DNA of 64,000 bases from UBA1127 sp034422455. Lineage in GTDB: Bacteria > Chloroflexota > Dehalococcoidia > Lucifugimonadales > UBA1127. Made by a program: the position numbers and the translations under genes. The stretch is from the NCBI GenBank assembly GCA_034422455.1, contig DAOUJQ010000016.1, positions 75,348-139,347 on the forward strand. The letters are read 5' to 3'. Below, piece after piece: positions 8,988-16,942 of the stretch; within the stretch, counting starts at the first letter, position 1, and each line of letters begins with the position of its first letter. The notes under the pieces were generated by a model that did no database searches, had not been told where the DNA came from, and saw only the letters and a program-made list of their open reading frames with translations.

Positions 8988-9053
8988 CGTTTCCATCACG
9001 GACACACCAACTCAGCCGGACGCTCTCGCGATCGTCCCGCAACGGAGGTTCCC

Positions 9054-9407
9054 ATGCCCCGCAGTTCCAGGGGAGCGACAGGACACAGAGGACACCGCAA
9101 CCGCAAGCGCAGCAGCACGCGGGCGCAGCCGACGGCAGCCGCGCAGTCGGTGGCGCCGGCCCCGGCAGCCGCGCCTGCCGAGGCAAGCGAAGCGACAGCT
9201 TCAGAAGCCGCGACACCGCAAGTCATCGCTACCGCAGCCGCGCCCGCCCGCACTCGCGCTCCGGCGCCGCAGCCACCGGGGACGACGGTGTCCGGCATGA
9301 CCCTGCGCGGCGACCCGCTGCTGAAGAAGGAACTCATACGCATCACGTTGTATGCGGGGGGCATCGCCGTGCTGCTGGTCGTGCTGACGACGTTGCTCAG
9401 GGGCTAG
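9054..9407 (+). CDS. Small tail-anchored membrane protein, Ala/Pro-rich (117 aa)
   Basis: Not recognised. Residues 1-20 are basic (Arg/His/Lys/Ser), 22-75 are an Ala/Pro/Thr low-complexity stretch, and about 94-114 form one hydrophobic helix near the C-terminus, giving a predicted cytoplasmic N-terminus and a C-terminal membrane anchor. CAACGGAGG lies upstream of the ATG. It may share a transcript with the kinase-like gene or stand alone before uvrC. GC-rich low-complexity protein sequence can be spurious, but the clean membrane helix and ribosome site support a real gene. Confidence 0.6.
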   Translation: MPRSSRGATGHRGHRNRKRSSTRAQPTAAAQSVAPAPAAAPAEASEATASEAATPQVIATAAAPARTRAPAPQPPGTTVSGMTLRGDPLLKKELIRITLYAGGIAVLLVVLTTLLRG

Positions 9408-9482
9408 GCGCGGCGCTCTCAAGAACTTCGACAGTCTCCCGCTCCAAGGGCGTCAGGGCGATTCATGGCGTAGAATAGCCTC

Positions 9483-11402
9483 ATGGTAGAGCCAATGGAG
9501 ATGCCCACCCTCGCGAACGGCCCCATGCGCGAGCGCCTGGCCTCCGTCCCCGCACGCCCGGGCGTCTACCTCTTCAAGAACGCCTCCAGCCAGTTCATCT
9601 ACGTGGGCAAGGCCGCCAACCTGCGCAACCGGGTCCGGTCGTACTTCGGGACGCCGTTCGGGCTGGCGCCGAAGATCCGGCGCATGGTGCAGCAGGCCAA
9701 GGACTTCGAGTTCGTGGTCACGGACTCGGAGAGCGAGGCGCTGATCCTCGAGAACACGCTCATCAAGCGGCACCGCCCGGCATTCAACACGCGGCTGCGG
9801 GACGACAAGACCTACCCGTACATCAAGATCGACCCATCGGAGGATTTCCCGCAGGTCTACTTCACCCGCCGCGTCCAGAACGACGGCGCGCGCTACTTCG
9901 GCCCGTTCGCGAGTGCAGGATCCGTGCGGAAGACGCTGGCGCTGCTGAAGAAGCTCTTCCCGTACCGTTCGTGCACCAAGACGATCACCGGCACGGACCC
10001 GCGGCCCTGCCTGGAGTACTACATCCACCGGTGCGTCGCGCCGTGCGTGGGCTATGCGGACCGGAACGACTACATGGAGGTCATCGAGCAGGTGCTCATG
10101 TTCCTGGAGGGCAAGACGACCGACGTCGTGCGGCAGCTCAACCGGCGCATGCTGGAGGCGGCGGAGAAGCTGGAGTTCGAGCGGGCGGCGCGGCTGCGCG
10201 ACCAGGTGCAGGCCATCGAGCGCGTCGGCGAGGACCAGAAGGTCGTATCGCTGCGGGGGCAGGACATCGACGTCATCGCGATGGCGCAGGAGCGCAACGA
10301 GGCGTGGGTGGAGGCCTTCTTTATCCGGAAGGGCAAGCTGGTCGGCCGCGACCACTTCATCATGGACGGCGTGCAGGACGAGGAGGAGGGCCGCGTGCTG
10401 GCCACCTTCGTCCAGCAGTTCTACGACCGGGCGTCCTACGTACCGCCCGTCATCCTACTACAGCACCCGGCGGACGACACGCCGCTGCTGACCGAGTGGC
10501 TCACCGGCCGCCGGGGGACGAACGTGCAACTCCAGGTGCCCGTGCGCGGCGAGAAGCGGCGGCTGGTGTCGATGGTGGCGGACAACGCCGCGCAGGGGCT
10601 CAGCATGTCGCGGGCGCAGCGGCTGGCCGGGCAGGGCGCGCTCGAGGGCGCGATGTCCGAGGTGCAGGAGGCGCTCAGCCTGCCGCGTATGCCCAAGCGC
10701 ATCGAGTGCTACGACATCTCGCATATCCAGGGCTCGGACTCCGTCGGCAGCATGGTGGTATTCCAGAACGGCGCGCCGCGGAAGGAGCACTACCGCCGCT
10801 TCAAGATCAAGACGGTGGAAGGCAACGACGACTTCGCCAGCATGCGCGAGATGCTGCGGCGGCGGTTCGGGCGGATGGCCTCCGCGCTGCAAGAGGCGGT
10901 GGAAGCGCTCGAAGCGGCTGAAGGCGTTGGAGACGCGGAAGAGCAGGCGCCCGAGGGCAAGGCGTGGGAGAACGTGCCGGACCTGGTGCTCATCGACGGC
11001 GGCAAGGGGCAGCTATCGGCGGTGCACGGCGTCTTCCTTGAGATGGGCCTCTCCACAGACGTCGTGCCGCTGGCATCGCTGGCGAAGCGCGAAGAGGAGC
11101 TGTTCGTGCCGCACAGCCCGGAACCGACGGCGCTGCCGCGCAACTCGCAGGGGCTCTTCCTCATGCAGCGCGTTCGGGACGAGGCCCACCGGTTCGCGGT
11201 GACCTACCACCAGCGGCTCCGATCGAAGCGGCAGACGCGCTCGGGACTGGACAGCGTACAGGGAATCGGCCCGAAGCGGCGGCGGATGCTCATCCAGCGG
11301 TTCGGGAGCGTGCAGGGCGTGCGCGAGGCGTCGCTCGAGGAGCTGTCGGCCGTGCCGGGGATGACGCGCGCGCTGGCGCAGAACGTGAAGGACCAGCTGT
11401 AG
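9483..11402 (+). CDS. uvrC: UvrABC excinuclease subunit C
   Basis: Makes both incisions around bulky DNA lesions in nucleotide excision repair. At 639 residues it is full length. The N-terminal GIY-YIG nuclease domain has PGVYLF at about 26-31 and YVGKA at 40-44. A cysteine cluster (YRSCTKTITG...PCLEYYIHRCVAPCVG) lies near 160-190, followed by the UVR helical hairpin near 220-240 (LEFERAARLRDQVQAIE), the RNase H-like second nuclease domain (ECYDISHIQGSDSVGSMVVF; LIDGGKGQLSA) and C-terminal helix-hairpin-helix motifs (GIGPKRRRMLIQRFG). A TAGAAT hexamer sits only six bases before the ATG, so the mRNA may be leaderless. Codons 5 and 7 are alternative starts. Confidence 0.96.
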   Translation: MVEPMEMPTLANGPMRERLASVPARPGVYLFKNASSQFIYVGKAANLRNRVRSYFGTPFGLAPKIRRMVQQAKDFEFVVTDSESEALILENTLIKRHRPAFNTRLRDDKTYPYIKIDPSEDFPQVYFTRRVQNDGARYFGPFASAGSVRKTLALLKKLFPYRSCTKTITGTDPRPCLEYYIHRCVAPCVGYADRNDYMEVIEQVLMFLEGKTTDVVRQLNRRMLEAAEKLEFERAARLRDQVQAIERVGEDQKVVSLRGQDIDVIAMAQERNEAWVEAFFIRKGKLVGRDHFIMDGVQDEEEGRVLATFVQQFYDRASYVPPVILLQHPADDTPLLTEWLTGRRGTNVQLQVPVRGEKRRLVSMVADNAAQGLSMSRAQRLAGQGALEGAMSEVQEALSLPRMPKRIECYDISHIQGSDSVGSMVVFQNGAPRKEHYRRFKIKTVEGNDDFASMREMLRRRFGRMASALQEAVEALEAAEGVGDAEEQAPEGKAWENVPDLVLIDGGKGQLSAVHGVFLEMGLSTDVVPLASLAKREEELFVPHSPEPTALPRNSQGLFLMQRVRDEAHRFAVTYHQRLRSKRQTRSGLDSVQGIGPKRRRMLIQRFGSVQGVREASLEELSAVPGMTRALAQNVKDQL

Positions 11403-11754
11403 GGGCTGCGAGATCCGCCGTTCATCCTCGACGGAGCTCAGGACGAACGGAGGGCGACCACAAGGGTCGCCCCTACGAGAGATCCCCCCACCGCCCCGCA
11501 CCTCTGGGTTCCCCGGCCTGCGCCGGGGCAGGCTCCGCCTCCGCAGGAACGACGAGTGGTGTGGGGCGTCCTTCGACGGAGCTCAGGACGAACGGGATGG
11601 CAGGGTGTCGCGTTTGTCGGGGCCCCTGCCTACGCAGGGGCGACGATGAGGGAGCCCATAAGCGCGAAGGCAGTTGGGTGCGAGGGTTTCTGGATACCGG
11701 CCCCGTATCGGGGTACGGGGGGACCATTCGCCGGTATGACGAGGGGGCAGGCGC
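11403..11754. repeat. Repeat-filled gap after uvrC
   Basis: No gene seen. It contains CTCGACGGAGCTCAGGACGAACGG (about 11427-11450), the hairpin GGGCGACC / GGTCGCCC (11452-11472) followed by CCTAC, a CTCTGGGTTCCCCGGCCTGCGCCGGGG hairpin (about 11502-11528), a second CTTCGACGGAGCTCAGGACGAACGG (about 11571-11595), CCCTGCCTACGCAGGGG (about 11623-11640), and the ATACCGGC...GCCGGTAT palindrome with the CCCCGTATCGGGG insertion (about 11695-11738). Confidence 0.85.
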
Positions 11755-12396
11755 CTAGGCGTTCACTTGGTCGACGGAGAGCCCCAGCCGGTTGCGCACC
11801 TGCCAGAGCAGCATCGACGCGTCTCCACGAGGGTGCGGCTGCAGGCCACGCGACCGGAGCAAGTCCTTCAGTTCGTCCAGCGACTGCATCACCCGCGATG
11901 AACCATCCTCGAAGATCACGCGCGGGAACTGCCCCCGGAACCACCGCGCCCGGCGTCCGGCCTGTGCGGGCGCAGGGGGGATGGGGGCAGGCAGCGCCGC
12001 GACGGGCTCCTCCTCGACGACTGCCGGCTCAGGCGCGGCTGCAGGGACAGCCTCAGCGGCCTCGACGGCCTCCGGCCCGGACTCGGGAACGGCCTCTCCA
12101 GCTTCAAACGCGTCTATAGCGGGCGTTTCAGGCTCCGAGCCGACCTGGGCACCGCTCATCGCCTCTTCAGGGGCGGTTTCGATGGCCTCCGGAGCGTCCG
12201 CGACCGCAACCGCCGCATCGGACGGCGCAGGCGAAGGAGGGGCGGGCGCCGGCTGCATTGGGCCCTCGTCCTCCAGCTCCTTGCGGCGGGCGTCCAGCAC
12301 CTGCACGGCCAGTGTGAGGTACAGGGGCGTCTCAGGCGCCTTCAGTGACACCTCACCCATCTCAAGCGCGAAAGTAGGACGTCTCTGCTCAACCAT
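11755..12396 (-). CDS. Hypothetical protein with acidic Ala/Pro/Glu low-complexity core (213 aa)
   Basis: Not recognised. Residues 1-45 form an ordered N-terminal segment (MVEQRRPTFALEMGEVSLKAPETPLYLTLAVQVLDARRKEL). About 46-145 is disordered Ala/Pro/Glu-rich sequence, and about 147-213 is an ordered C-terminal segment rich in Arg, Phe and Leu ending in a Leu/Val helix (LLWQVRNRLGLSVDQV). No signal peptide or membrane helix. Two conserved-looking ends joined by a disordered acidic linker would suit a scaffold or regulatory adaptor, but that is speculation. It lies downstream of dnaN on the same strand, with a terminator hairpin between. Confidence 0.6.
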   Translation of the reverse strand: MVEQRRPTFALEMGEVSLKAPETPLYLTLAVQVLDARRKELEDEGPMQPAPAPPSPAPSDAAVAVADAPEAIETAPEEAMSGAQVGSEPETPAIDAFEAGEAVPESGPEAVEAAEAVPAAAPEPAVVEEEPVAALPAPIPPAPAQAGRRARWFRGQFPRVIFEDGSSRVMQSLDELKDLLRSRGLQPHPRGDASMLLWQVRNRLGLSVDQVNA

Positions 12397-12683
12397 GACA
12401 CAACCATACTGTCACGAGACGACTCTGTCAAGAGGTCTTTTAAAAGTCACATCGGACGTCTTTCTCAAACTTCTCCGGCCGGCAAGTTTTCAACCACAGG
12501 TGTGTCACTCCGCGTCACATGCGGCCAGGAGCGCCTCGTTCAGAAAAGCAACACGTTTCCCACGATGGGTGTGGGAAAGGGGCCTGCGCCAAGTACCGGC
12601 AGGTGTGGGCTCGGCGTGGGAAACCGTGTGGGCAACAGCGGCGTTGAAGCGGGAAGGCGAGCAAAATGGACGCTGCGCAAAAG
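12397..12683. other. Intergenic region between the acidic hypothetical gene and dnaN terminator
   Basis: Unlike most gaps here this one lacks the palindromic repeats. It is moderately AT-rich near 12410-12500 and contains several GTCAC/GTGAC-like words (12411, 12448, 12506, 12515), perhaps sites for one regulator of the gene starting at 12396. No gene or RNA is recognised. Confidence 0.4.
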
Positions 12684-12716
12684 GAGAGGCCGGTCCAGCT
12701 TGAGGGCCGGCCTCTC
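12684..12716 (-). terminator. Intrinsic terminator of dnaN
   Basis: Perfect 10-bp stem GAGAGGCCGG (12684-12693) with CCGGCCTCTC (12707-12716), followed on the minus strand by CCTTTTGCG. It lies about 37 bp beyond the dnaN stop, the right place to end the dnaN transcript. Confidence 0.75.
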
Positions 12717-12752
12717 GGTCGTTTATGTGCAGGCGCTACGCCAGGAACAGCT

Positions 12753-13877
12753 CTACCACTGCACGAACATGGGCATGACGACGTGGACGTAGTTCTCCGT
12801 GTCCTTCGGCCGGAGCACGCCGGGGCTGGACGGCGTCGTGACCTCCAGCGCCACCCGTTCCGTGCCGATGACCCCCAGCACGTCCATGAGGTACTTGGCG
12901 TTGAAGGCTATCTTGGCCTCGTCGCCCTCCACTTCGGCGTCGAGCTCCGCGCTGTTCTCGCCGACCTCGTCGGCACGGGCGAGCACCTGCAGGGCGCCCG
13001 GCTCGCCCGGCTGGATGTGCAGCCGCACGATGCCGGAGCTGTCGCGGGCAAAGATGTTCGCCGTGCGGGCCGCCCGCAGGCACTCGTCCACCTGGAGGCC
13101 GGCGCGGGTGGTGTACCGCTCCGGGATCAGCTGCGAGTAGTTGGGGAAGGACCCCTGGATGAGCTGGGACATCATCTCGATGTCCTTCAGGCGAAAGAGG
13201 GCCTGTCCCCTGCCGCTCGAGAACACCATCTCGACGGCCTCCTCGTCGTCTCCCAGCAGCCGGTTGAGCTCCGTCATCGTCCGCGCGGGAATGATGACCT
13301 CCGCGCTCTCGCCGACCGCCTCCTGGAGCGCCCCGTGATGCACCGCGAGGCGGAAACCGTCCGCGGCGGCCAGGGTGAAGCGGTCCTCGTCGATCTCCAT
13401 CTTGACGCCGGTGAGGACCGGCCGGGACTCCTCGGAGGCCGCCGCGAACACAACCTGGTTGATGGCCGCTCGAAGCGCCCGCGCGGAAATCTTCGCGGTG
13501 ACGCCGTCCTCCACCGTGGGAATCGGCGGGAACTCCGAGGCGTCGGTGCCGATGATGCGCGCCTGGTTCCGCGCGCAGCTGAGCGACATCGCATGGGGCT
13601 GCGTCGTCGTCACCATGTCGACGCGCTCGTTCTGGAGCGACCCGACGAACTCCGACAACAGCCGCGCCGGCACGGTGATCTCGCCTTCCTCCTCGACCGT
13701 GGAGCCAACCCAGGTGCTTATGGCGACCTCGAGGTTGGTGGCAGTGAGGCGCAGTCTGCCCTGGTCTGTGGCGATCAGCACGTTCTGCGTGATGGGGAGG
13801 GTGGTCCGGCTCGCCACCGCCCGGCCGACAACGTTCAGGCCCCTGTTCAACGTCTCCTGAAGGCAGGATACGTTCAT
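12753..13877 (-). CDS. dnaN: DNA polymerase III subunit beta (sliding clamp)
   Basis: Ring-shaped processivity clamp. The start is placed at the ATG at 13877 (MNVSCLQETLNRGLNVV), because AGGAG sits eight bases upstream; an upstream GTG at 13883 is too close to that site. The 374-residue product has the three-domain clamp organisation, with family signatures LPITQNVLIAT, RLRLTATNLEVAI, DASEFPPIP, and the C-terminal FNAKYLMDVLG and VHVVMPMFV. dnaA and recF are not adjacent, so the classical dnaA-dnaN origin arrangement is absent. It has its own terminator. Confidence 0.96.
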   Translation of the reverse strand: MNVSCLQETLNRGLNVVGRAVASRTTLPITQNVLIATDQGRLRLTATNLEVAISTWVGSTVEEEGEITVPARLLSEFVGSLQNERVDMVTTTQPHAMSLSCARNQARIIGTDASEFPPIPTVEDGVTAKISARALRAAINQVVFAAASEESRPVLTGVKMEIDEDRFTLAAADGFRLAVHHGALQEAVGESAEVIIPARTMTELNRLLGDDEEAVEMVFSSGRGQALFRLKDIEMMSQLIQGSFPNYSQLIPERYTTRAGLQVDECLRAARTANIFARDSSGIVRLHIQPGEPGALQVLARADEVGENSAELDAEVEGDEAKIAFNAKYLMDVLGVIGTERVALEVTTPSSPGVLRPKDTENYVHVVMPMFVQW

Positions 13878-13989
13878 AAGCACCTCTCCTACGGATTTGC
13901 ACCAGTATAGGGCGATGTGCTAGCGCGTAGCAACGCGTTTGGCAAGCACTCGCGCGGGATTTCTCAGCGGTTTGCCGGGCAAAGAAAAA

Positions 13990-14021
13990 GCCCCTGCGTT
14001 CCCCCTCTGAAGCGCAGGGGC
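13990..14021 (-). terminator. Intrinsic terminator of the small HTH gene
   Basis: Hairpin GCCCCTGCG (13990-13998) with CGCAGGGGC (14013-14021), followed on the minus strand by CTTTTTCTTT, a proper U-tract. It lies about 33 bp downstream of the HTH gene and separates it from dnaN. Confidence 0.85.
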
Positions 14022-14053
14022 CAATTCCACGGCCACGCGGACTTGGCAGGTGG

Positions 14054-14281
14054 TTACCTGCCCTGGTGCTTGATCTCCAAGGTCTCATCCGGCGCCAGGG
14101 CTACCCGCCGCACCTGGATGCCCAGCTTCAAAAGCCAGTACCCAACGGTCGCCTTGCTCACGCCGAACTCCGCAGCGGTGCCGGTGAGGCCCTTCTCGTT
14201 GACCATATCCGGCAGCAACCGCTCCAGCGGCCGCTTGTACTGCTCCTCCACCCGGATCATGGCTGGCGTCATCCTTGCCAT
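14054..14281 (-). CDS. Small helix-turn-helix DNA-binding protein (75 aa)
   Basis: Probable cytoplasmic transcription regulator. The start is taken at the ATG at 14281 (MARMTPAMIRVEEQY), with GGGGGTGAG upstream; a GTG three codons earlier is possible. Residues about 30-57 read NEKGLTGTAAEFGVSKATVGYWLLKLGI, a clear helix-turn-helix of the resolvase/MerR-like kind (AAEFGVSKATVGYWL). The protein is too short for a sensor domain. It has its own promoter and terminator and so is a single-gene unit between dnaN and acpS. Its target is unknown; similar short HTH proteins occur both as housekeeping regulators and as remnants of mobile elements. Confidence 0.78.
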   Translation of the reverse strand: MARMTPAMIRVEEQYKRPLERLLPDMVNEKGLTGTAAEFGVSKATVGYWLLKLGIQVRRVALAPDETLEIKHQGR

Positions 14282-14320
14282 TGCTCTCACCCCCGTTGCG
14301 GGAACTGACCTACTGGAGAT

Positions 14321-14349
14321 AGGCTACACCCTGTTCCGGCCCTTGTCAA
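14321..14349 (-). promoter_or_regulatory. Sigma70-type promoter for the small HTH gene
   Basis: On the minus strand, TTGACA (14344-14349), a 17-base spacer, then TAGCCT (14321-14326). A start site near 14314 would give a leader of about 33 bases. The -35 is perfect and the -10 imperfect. A second TTGACA lies about 11 bases further upstream. Confidence 0.45.
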
Positions 14350-14664
14350 GCCCCTGTCAATAACAGATTTCAAACTAGTTTAAAACTTTCTAAGATATTG
14401 AATAGAACACCAAGATTTACAATAGGATAAAGAAGTGTATCTGAGCATCTGTGACAGAATAGCGCACGGTGCTAAAGAGGTCAAGCAGCCCCTGCCGTCG
14501 TGTTTGTGACGTAATGCACCCGAGGGGCTCTTGGCTTTCTGCCTAGCAAAATGGTGTTTCCTTGCTTTCAGCGCTGTTCAGCAATCGATGTCACAACCTG
14601 GCGTCGGCGGCCGGCATCGAGGCTCAGCCCCATAGGCCAATCGGCTGCCTGAACGCTCCCTTCG
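14350..14664. other. AT-rich intergenic stretch between HTH gene and acpS promoter
   Basis: About 14360-14450 is strikingly AT-rich for this genome (AGATTTCAAACTAGTTT and following). No DnaA-box array (TTATNCACA) or gene is seen, so it is not offered as a replication origin. It probably holds promoter or regulatory DNA for the divergent HTH and acpS units. Confidence 0.35.
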
Positions 14665-14693
14665 TGGACACTGCTGGGGCCGCCTCCTATAAT
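14665..14693 (+). promoter_or_regulatory. Sigma70-type promoter of the acpS-nnr unit
   Basis: TGGACA (14665-14670), a 17-base spacer and a perfect TATAAT (14688-14693). The predicted start near 14700 leaves a leader of about 54 bases before the acpS ATG at 14754. This placement also argues against the longer in-frame reading that begins at 14562. Confidence 0.65.
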
Positions 14694-14753
14694 TGCCCTC
14701 ATTCAGGCGGGCGTACTTCATGCACCTGCCCAGCTTCAAACCAAGGACGCCAC

Positions 14754-15134
14754 ATGCTGCGCACGGGCGTTGACATCATCGAGATCTCCCGCATTGGGGA
14801 CGCGGTCGCTCGCTGGGGCGACCGCTTCTTCAACCGCATCTACACGCCCGGCGAGCTGGCCTACGCCAGGGGACGCCTCCCGCAGTTGGCCGGCAGGTTC
14901 GCCGCCAAGGAGGCCGTCATGAAGGCGCTGGGCACCGGCGTCCGCGGCGTGGGCTGGCGCGATATCGAGGTCGTGCGCAAGCCGGGGCAGGCACCGATCG
15001 TCGTGCTCCACGGCCGCGCCAAGGCCCGCGCGGAGCGGCTCACGCTGGGCGAGATCGCCATTTCGATTTCCCATTCCCGCGACTACGCCGTCGTGGTCGC
15101 CGTGGGGGAGACCCGTGAAGATAGTGACGCCTGA
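14754..15134 (+). CDS. acpS: Holo-[acyl-carrier-protein] synthase
   Basis: Transfers 4'-phosphopantetheine from CoA to acyl carrier protein. The start is set at the ATG at 14754 (MLRTGVDIIEISRI), because family proteins begin just before GVDI and the promoter lies at 14665-14693. The 126-residue product has Mg/CoA ligands D7 (GVDIIEI) and E53 (RFAAKEAVMKALGTG) and the late motif ISISHSRDYA. It overlaps nnr by 20 bp, so they are co-translated. The neighbourhood (nnr, coaX, coaBC) is a CoA and cofactor maintenance block, which suits this enzyme's use of CoA. Confidence 0.93.
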   Translation: MLRTGVDIIEISRIGDAVARWGDRFFNRIYTPGELAYARGRLPQLAGRFAAKEAVMKALGTGVRGVGWRDIEVVRKPGQAPIVVLHGRAKARAERLTLGEIAISISHSRDYAVVVAVGETREDSDA

Positions 15135-16776
15135 CGCCATGCGCTCCCTGGAGCGCCTCGCCGTGCAGGACAGCGGCTCCCTGGACGACCTGATGGAGCG
15201 CGCAGGCCTGCTGTCGGCGAAGGTGGCTTGGGACATGCTGCACCCGGCCGGCGGCGGGCCGCAAGCACGACCTGTCATGCAGCCGCCCCCGGTTATGTCC
15301 AGGTCACCCGTGTCGGAGGAGATGGCCGCACCGCGCATCGTGGTCCTCGTGGGGCCCGGCAACAACGGCGGCGACGGCCTCGTGGCGGCGCGGCACCTTC
15401 AGCGTTGGCACGGCGGCGTCACGGCGCTGGTCCTCGGCCCGCGCCCCGGTGACGACCCCAAGCTGCCGCTCGCGCGAGACGCTGGAGTCGCGGTGGTCCT
15501 CGCCCCTGACGCCGACCCCATCGCGGCGCTCGAACAGGCCCTCCCGTCGGCCGACCTGGTGGTGGACGCGGTGCTGGGCATCGGGGCGTCGAGGCCGTTG
15601 GAGGGCGCCATCGACGACGCCGCAGCGCGCGTCAACGCGGAGCGCGACCGGCGTCCATCGCTGGCGGTCCTCGCGCTGGACGTGCCGACGGGCATCGACT
15701 CGGTGACCGGCGAGGCTGACGACAACACGCTCGGAGCCGACGCCACAGTGACCTTCGGTTTCCCCAAGCACGGGCACTTCCGGTTCCCCGCGGCGGACAG
15801 CGTCGGCCAGCTCATCGTCGCCGACATCGGCGTGCCCGGTGCGCTTGCAGCGGACGTCCCGGACGAGGTGATCACCAACGCATGGGCGCGGGATCGGCTG
15901 CCCCGCCGGCCGCTGAGCGCGCACAAGGGGTCGTTCGGCCGCGTGCTGGCCGTGGCCGGGTCAAGGAGCTACGTCGGGGCCGCGCACCTGGCCTGTATGG
16001 GCGCGGCGCGCTCCGGCGCGGGCTACGTCACGCTGGCCGTGACGCCCGCGGTTCAGGCATTGGTCGTCCCGAAGCTCACGGAGAGCACGTTCCTGCTGCT
16101 GCCCGACGACGGCGACGGCGTGGCCGACCCGGAAGCCGCGGCGACGCTGCGCGAGGCGATGGCCTCCTGCAATTCCCTGCTGGTGGGCTGCGGCCTGGGC
16201 CAGCACGACACGACGCGGCTGCTGCTCGACCGGCTGCTGCTCTCGCCCACGCCGTTGCCGCTGCCCGCCGTGCTGGACGCCGACGCCCTCAACCTCCTGG
16301 CGCGCACGAACCAGTGGTGGGAGCGCCTCCAGGGCGACGTCGTCCTGACGCCGCACCCGGGCGAGATGGCGCGGCTGCTCAGCTGCGGCATCGGCGACGT
16401 CGAGAGCGACCGCATCGGCGCGGCCCGTAGCGCGGCGGCCGAGTGGGGCGTAACCGTGCTGCTGAAAGGCGCGTTCACCGTGGCCGCGTCGCCCGACGGC
16501 GCCGCGCGCGTGCTTCCCTTCGCCAACCCGGCGCTGGCGACGGCGGGCACGGGCGACGTCCTTGCGGGCGCGATCGCGGGCTTCCTGGCGCAGGACCTGC
16601 CGCCCTTCGATGCCGCGTGCCTCGGCGCGTTCGTCCACGCCGCCGCGGGGGAGCTCGCGGCCGAGGAGATCGGCGAGGCGGGCGTCGTCGCGAGCGACCT
16701 GCTGCCGCTGCTGCCCGAGGCCATCCGCGCGATCAGGAGCGGCTCGTTCGCCGGGGGGATCCAGCACGTCGCGTAG
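15115..16776 (+). CDS. nnr: Bifunctional NAD(P)H-hydrate epimerase / dehydratase
   Basis: Repairs damaged hydrated NAD(P)H. The 553-residue fusion has an N-terminal epimerase (NnrE) domain, about 1-250, with GPGNNGGDGL at about 80-89 and LDVPTGIDSVTGE. The C-terminal ADP/ATP-dependent dehydratase (NnrD) domain, about 255-545, has HKGSFGRVLAVAGS, GAGYVTLA, LTPHPGEMARLL, LKGAFT and the nucleotide-binding ATAGTGDVLAG. A Pro/Gly-rich insertion sits near residues 45-70 within the epimerase half. The start is a GTG inside the acpS gene. Confidence 0.93.
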   Translation: MKIVTPDAMRSLERLAVQDSGSLDDLMERAGLLSAKVAWDMLHPAGGGPQARPVMQPPPVMSRSPVSEEMAAPRIVVLVGPGNNGGDGLVAARHLQRWHGGVTALVLGPRPGDDPKLPLARDAGVAVVLAPDADPIAALEQALPSADLVVDAVLGIGASRPLEGAIDDAAARVNAERDRRPSLAVLALDVPTGIDSVTGEADDNTLGADATVTFGFPKHGHFRFPAADSVGQLIVADIGVPGALAADVPDEVITNAWARDRLPRRPLSAHKGSFGRVLAVAGSRSYVGAAHLACMGAARSGAGYVTLAVTPAVQALVVPKLTESTFLLLPDDGDGVADPEAAATLREAMASCNSLLVGCGLGQHDTTRLLLDRLLLSPTPLPLPAVLDADALNLLARTNQWWERLQGDVVLTPHPGEMARLLSCGIGDVESDRIGAARSAAAEWGVTVLLKGAFTVAASPDGAARVLPFANPALATAGTGDVLAGAIAGFLAQDLPPFDAACLGAFVHAAAGELAAEEIGEAGVVASDLLPLLPEAIRAIRSGSFAGGIQHVA

Positions 16777-16796
16777 GGCATTGCCCCCCGCGCCCC

Positions 16797-16905
16797 ACCC
16801 CTCTGGGTTCCTGCCTCCGCAGGACCCTTCGACGGGCTCAGGGCAATCGGAAAGGGCCGTTGGACGCGGGGTTTCTGGATACCGGCATGCGCCGGTATGA
16901 GGGTC
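16797..16905. repeat. Composite repeat module between nnr and coaX
   Basis: A compact example of the standard module order: CTCTGGGTTCCTGCC + TCCGCAGGA, then CCCTTCGACGGGCTCAGGGCAATCGG (about 16827-16852), then GGTTTCTGGATACCGGC + ATGC + GCCGGTAT (about 16869-16899). It lies directly before a TATACT hexamer (16918-16923) that may be the coaX -10. Confidence 0.85.
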
Positions 16906-16942
16906 GGGCCTGTCTGGTATACTCATTCCACAGGTAAATGCC

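Noticed and set aside
14350..14660. Possible replication origin next to dnaN
   Set aside because: The stretch is AT-rich, but there is no dnaA gene and no cluster of TTATNCACA boxes.
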